A stretch of DNA of 64,000 nt, taken from positions 1 through 64,000 of the forward strand of contig NZ_BJDZ01000006.1 in the NCBI RefSeq assembly GCF_005405405.1, written 5' to 3'. Of this stretch, positions 62,306 through 64,000 are shown piece after piece; position 1 is the stretch's first letter, and each line of letters starts with the position of its first letter. Below the pieces are notes generated by a model. It searched no databases. It was not told where the DNA came from and was given only the letters and a program-made list of their open reading frames with translations. The position numbers were made by a program, and so were the translations under genes. The DNA is from Lactiplantibacillus plajomi (GTDB lineage: Bacteria; Bacillota; Bacilli; Lactobacillales; Lactobacillaceae).

Positions 62306-64000
<1,695 letters not shown>

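Overview
The window looks like chromosomal DNA from a Lactobacillaceae member of moderately high GC (roughly 50% by eye). Pointers are AGGAGG-type ribosome binding sites, several TTG/GTG starts, T-box leaders with Firmicute promoters (TTGACA-17-TATAAT), an ISL3-type transposase end, PepD, BrnQ, an L-2-hydroxyacid dehydrogenase and a complete citrate fermentation cluster of enterococcal/lactobacillar layout. A Levilactobacillus-like or related heterofermentative lactobacillus would fit, but the species cannot be fixed from this window.

Layout. 1-0.9 kb: the right end of an ISL3-family insertion sequence abutting an unexplained three-hairpin leader. 0.9-5.6 kb: dipeptidase PepD, a biotin uptake/ligase pair (bioY-birA) under a BirA-type operator, and an unknown four-repeat protein. 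5.8-18.4 kb: mostly monocistronic metabolic genes (hydroxyacid dehydrogenase, AmtB, RpiA, a small secreted matrixin-like protease, multicopper oxidase, DUF1304, PEBP, DUF2075 ATPase, Rrf2 regulator, an AccB-like protein without its biotin lysine, nucleoside hydrolase, SDR). 18.4-24.5 kb: a leftward oligopeptide transporter operon (oppA-B-C-small membrane protein-D-F) behind a T-box that reads best as methionine-specific. 24.6-28.6 kb: an Opu/EgtU-type ABC transporter and a thiol-disulfide-type flavoprotein. 28.9-31.6 kb: LysR regulator divergent from two aldo/keto reductases.

31.8-38.7 kb is notable for three damaged genes of three kinds: an MFS transporter with an in-frame amber codon, an AraC regulator with a one-base frameshift in a homopolymer, and a Na+/H+ antiporter whose C-terminus is shifted by a 16-bp tandem duplication. 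Intact genes here are two Cof-type HAD phosphatases and a T-box-controlled brnQ (apparent Val codon). 38.8-50.7 kb: helD, an omega-amidase/aminotransferase pair, T-box trpS, dus, and a tight run of ppx/gppA-like, mvaA, an HExxH protein, a sirtuin and DUF72.

51-62.2 kb is the citrate module. CitMHS transporter brings in citrate; CitC/CitD/CitE/CitF/CitX/CitG build and run citrate lyase (citrate to acetate plus oxaloacetate); OadA, OadD (biotin carrier), OadH, OadB and a 40-residue OadG-like peptide form a membrane oxaloacetate decarboxylase; a GntR/FCD regulator (CitO type) lies between oadA and citG. BioY and BirA at the other end of the window would supply and attach the biotin this pump needs. 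The window ends inside metG.
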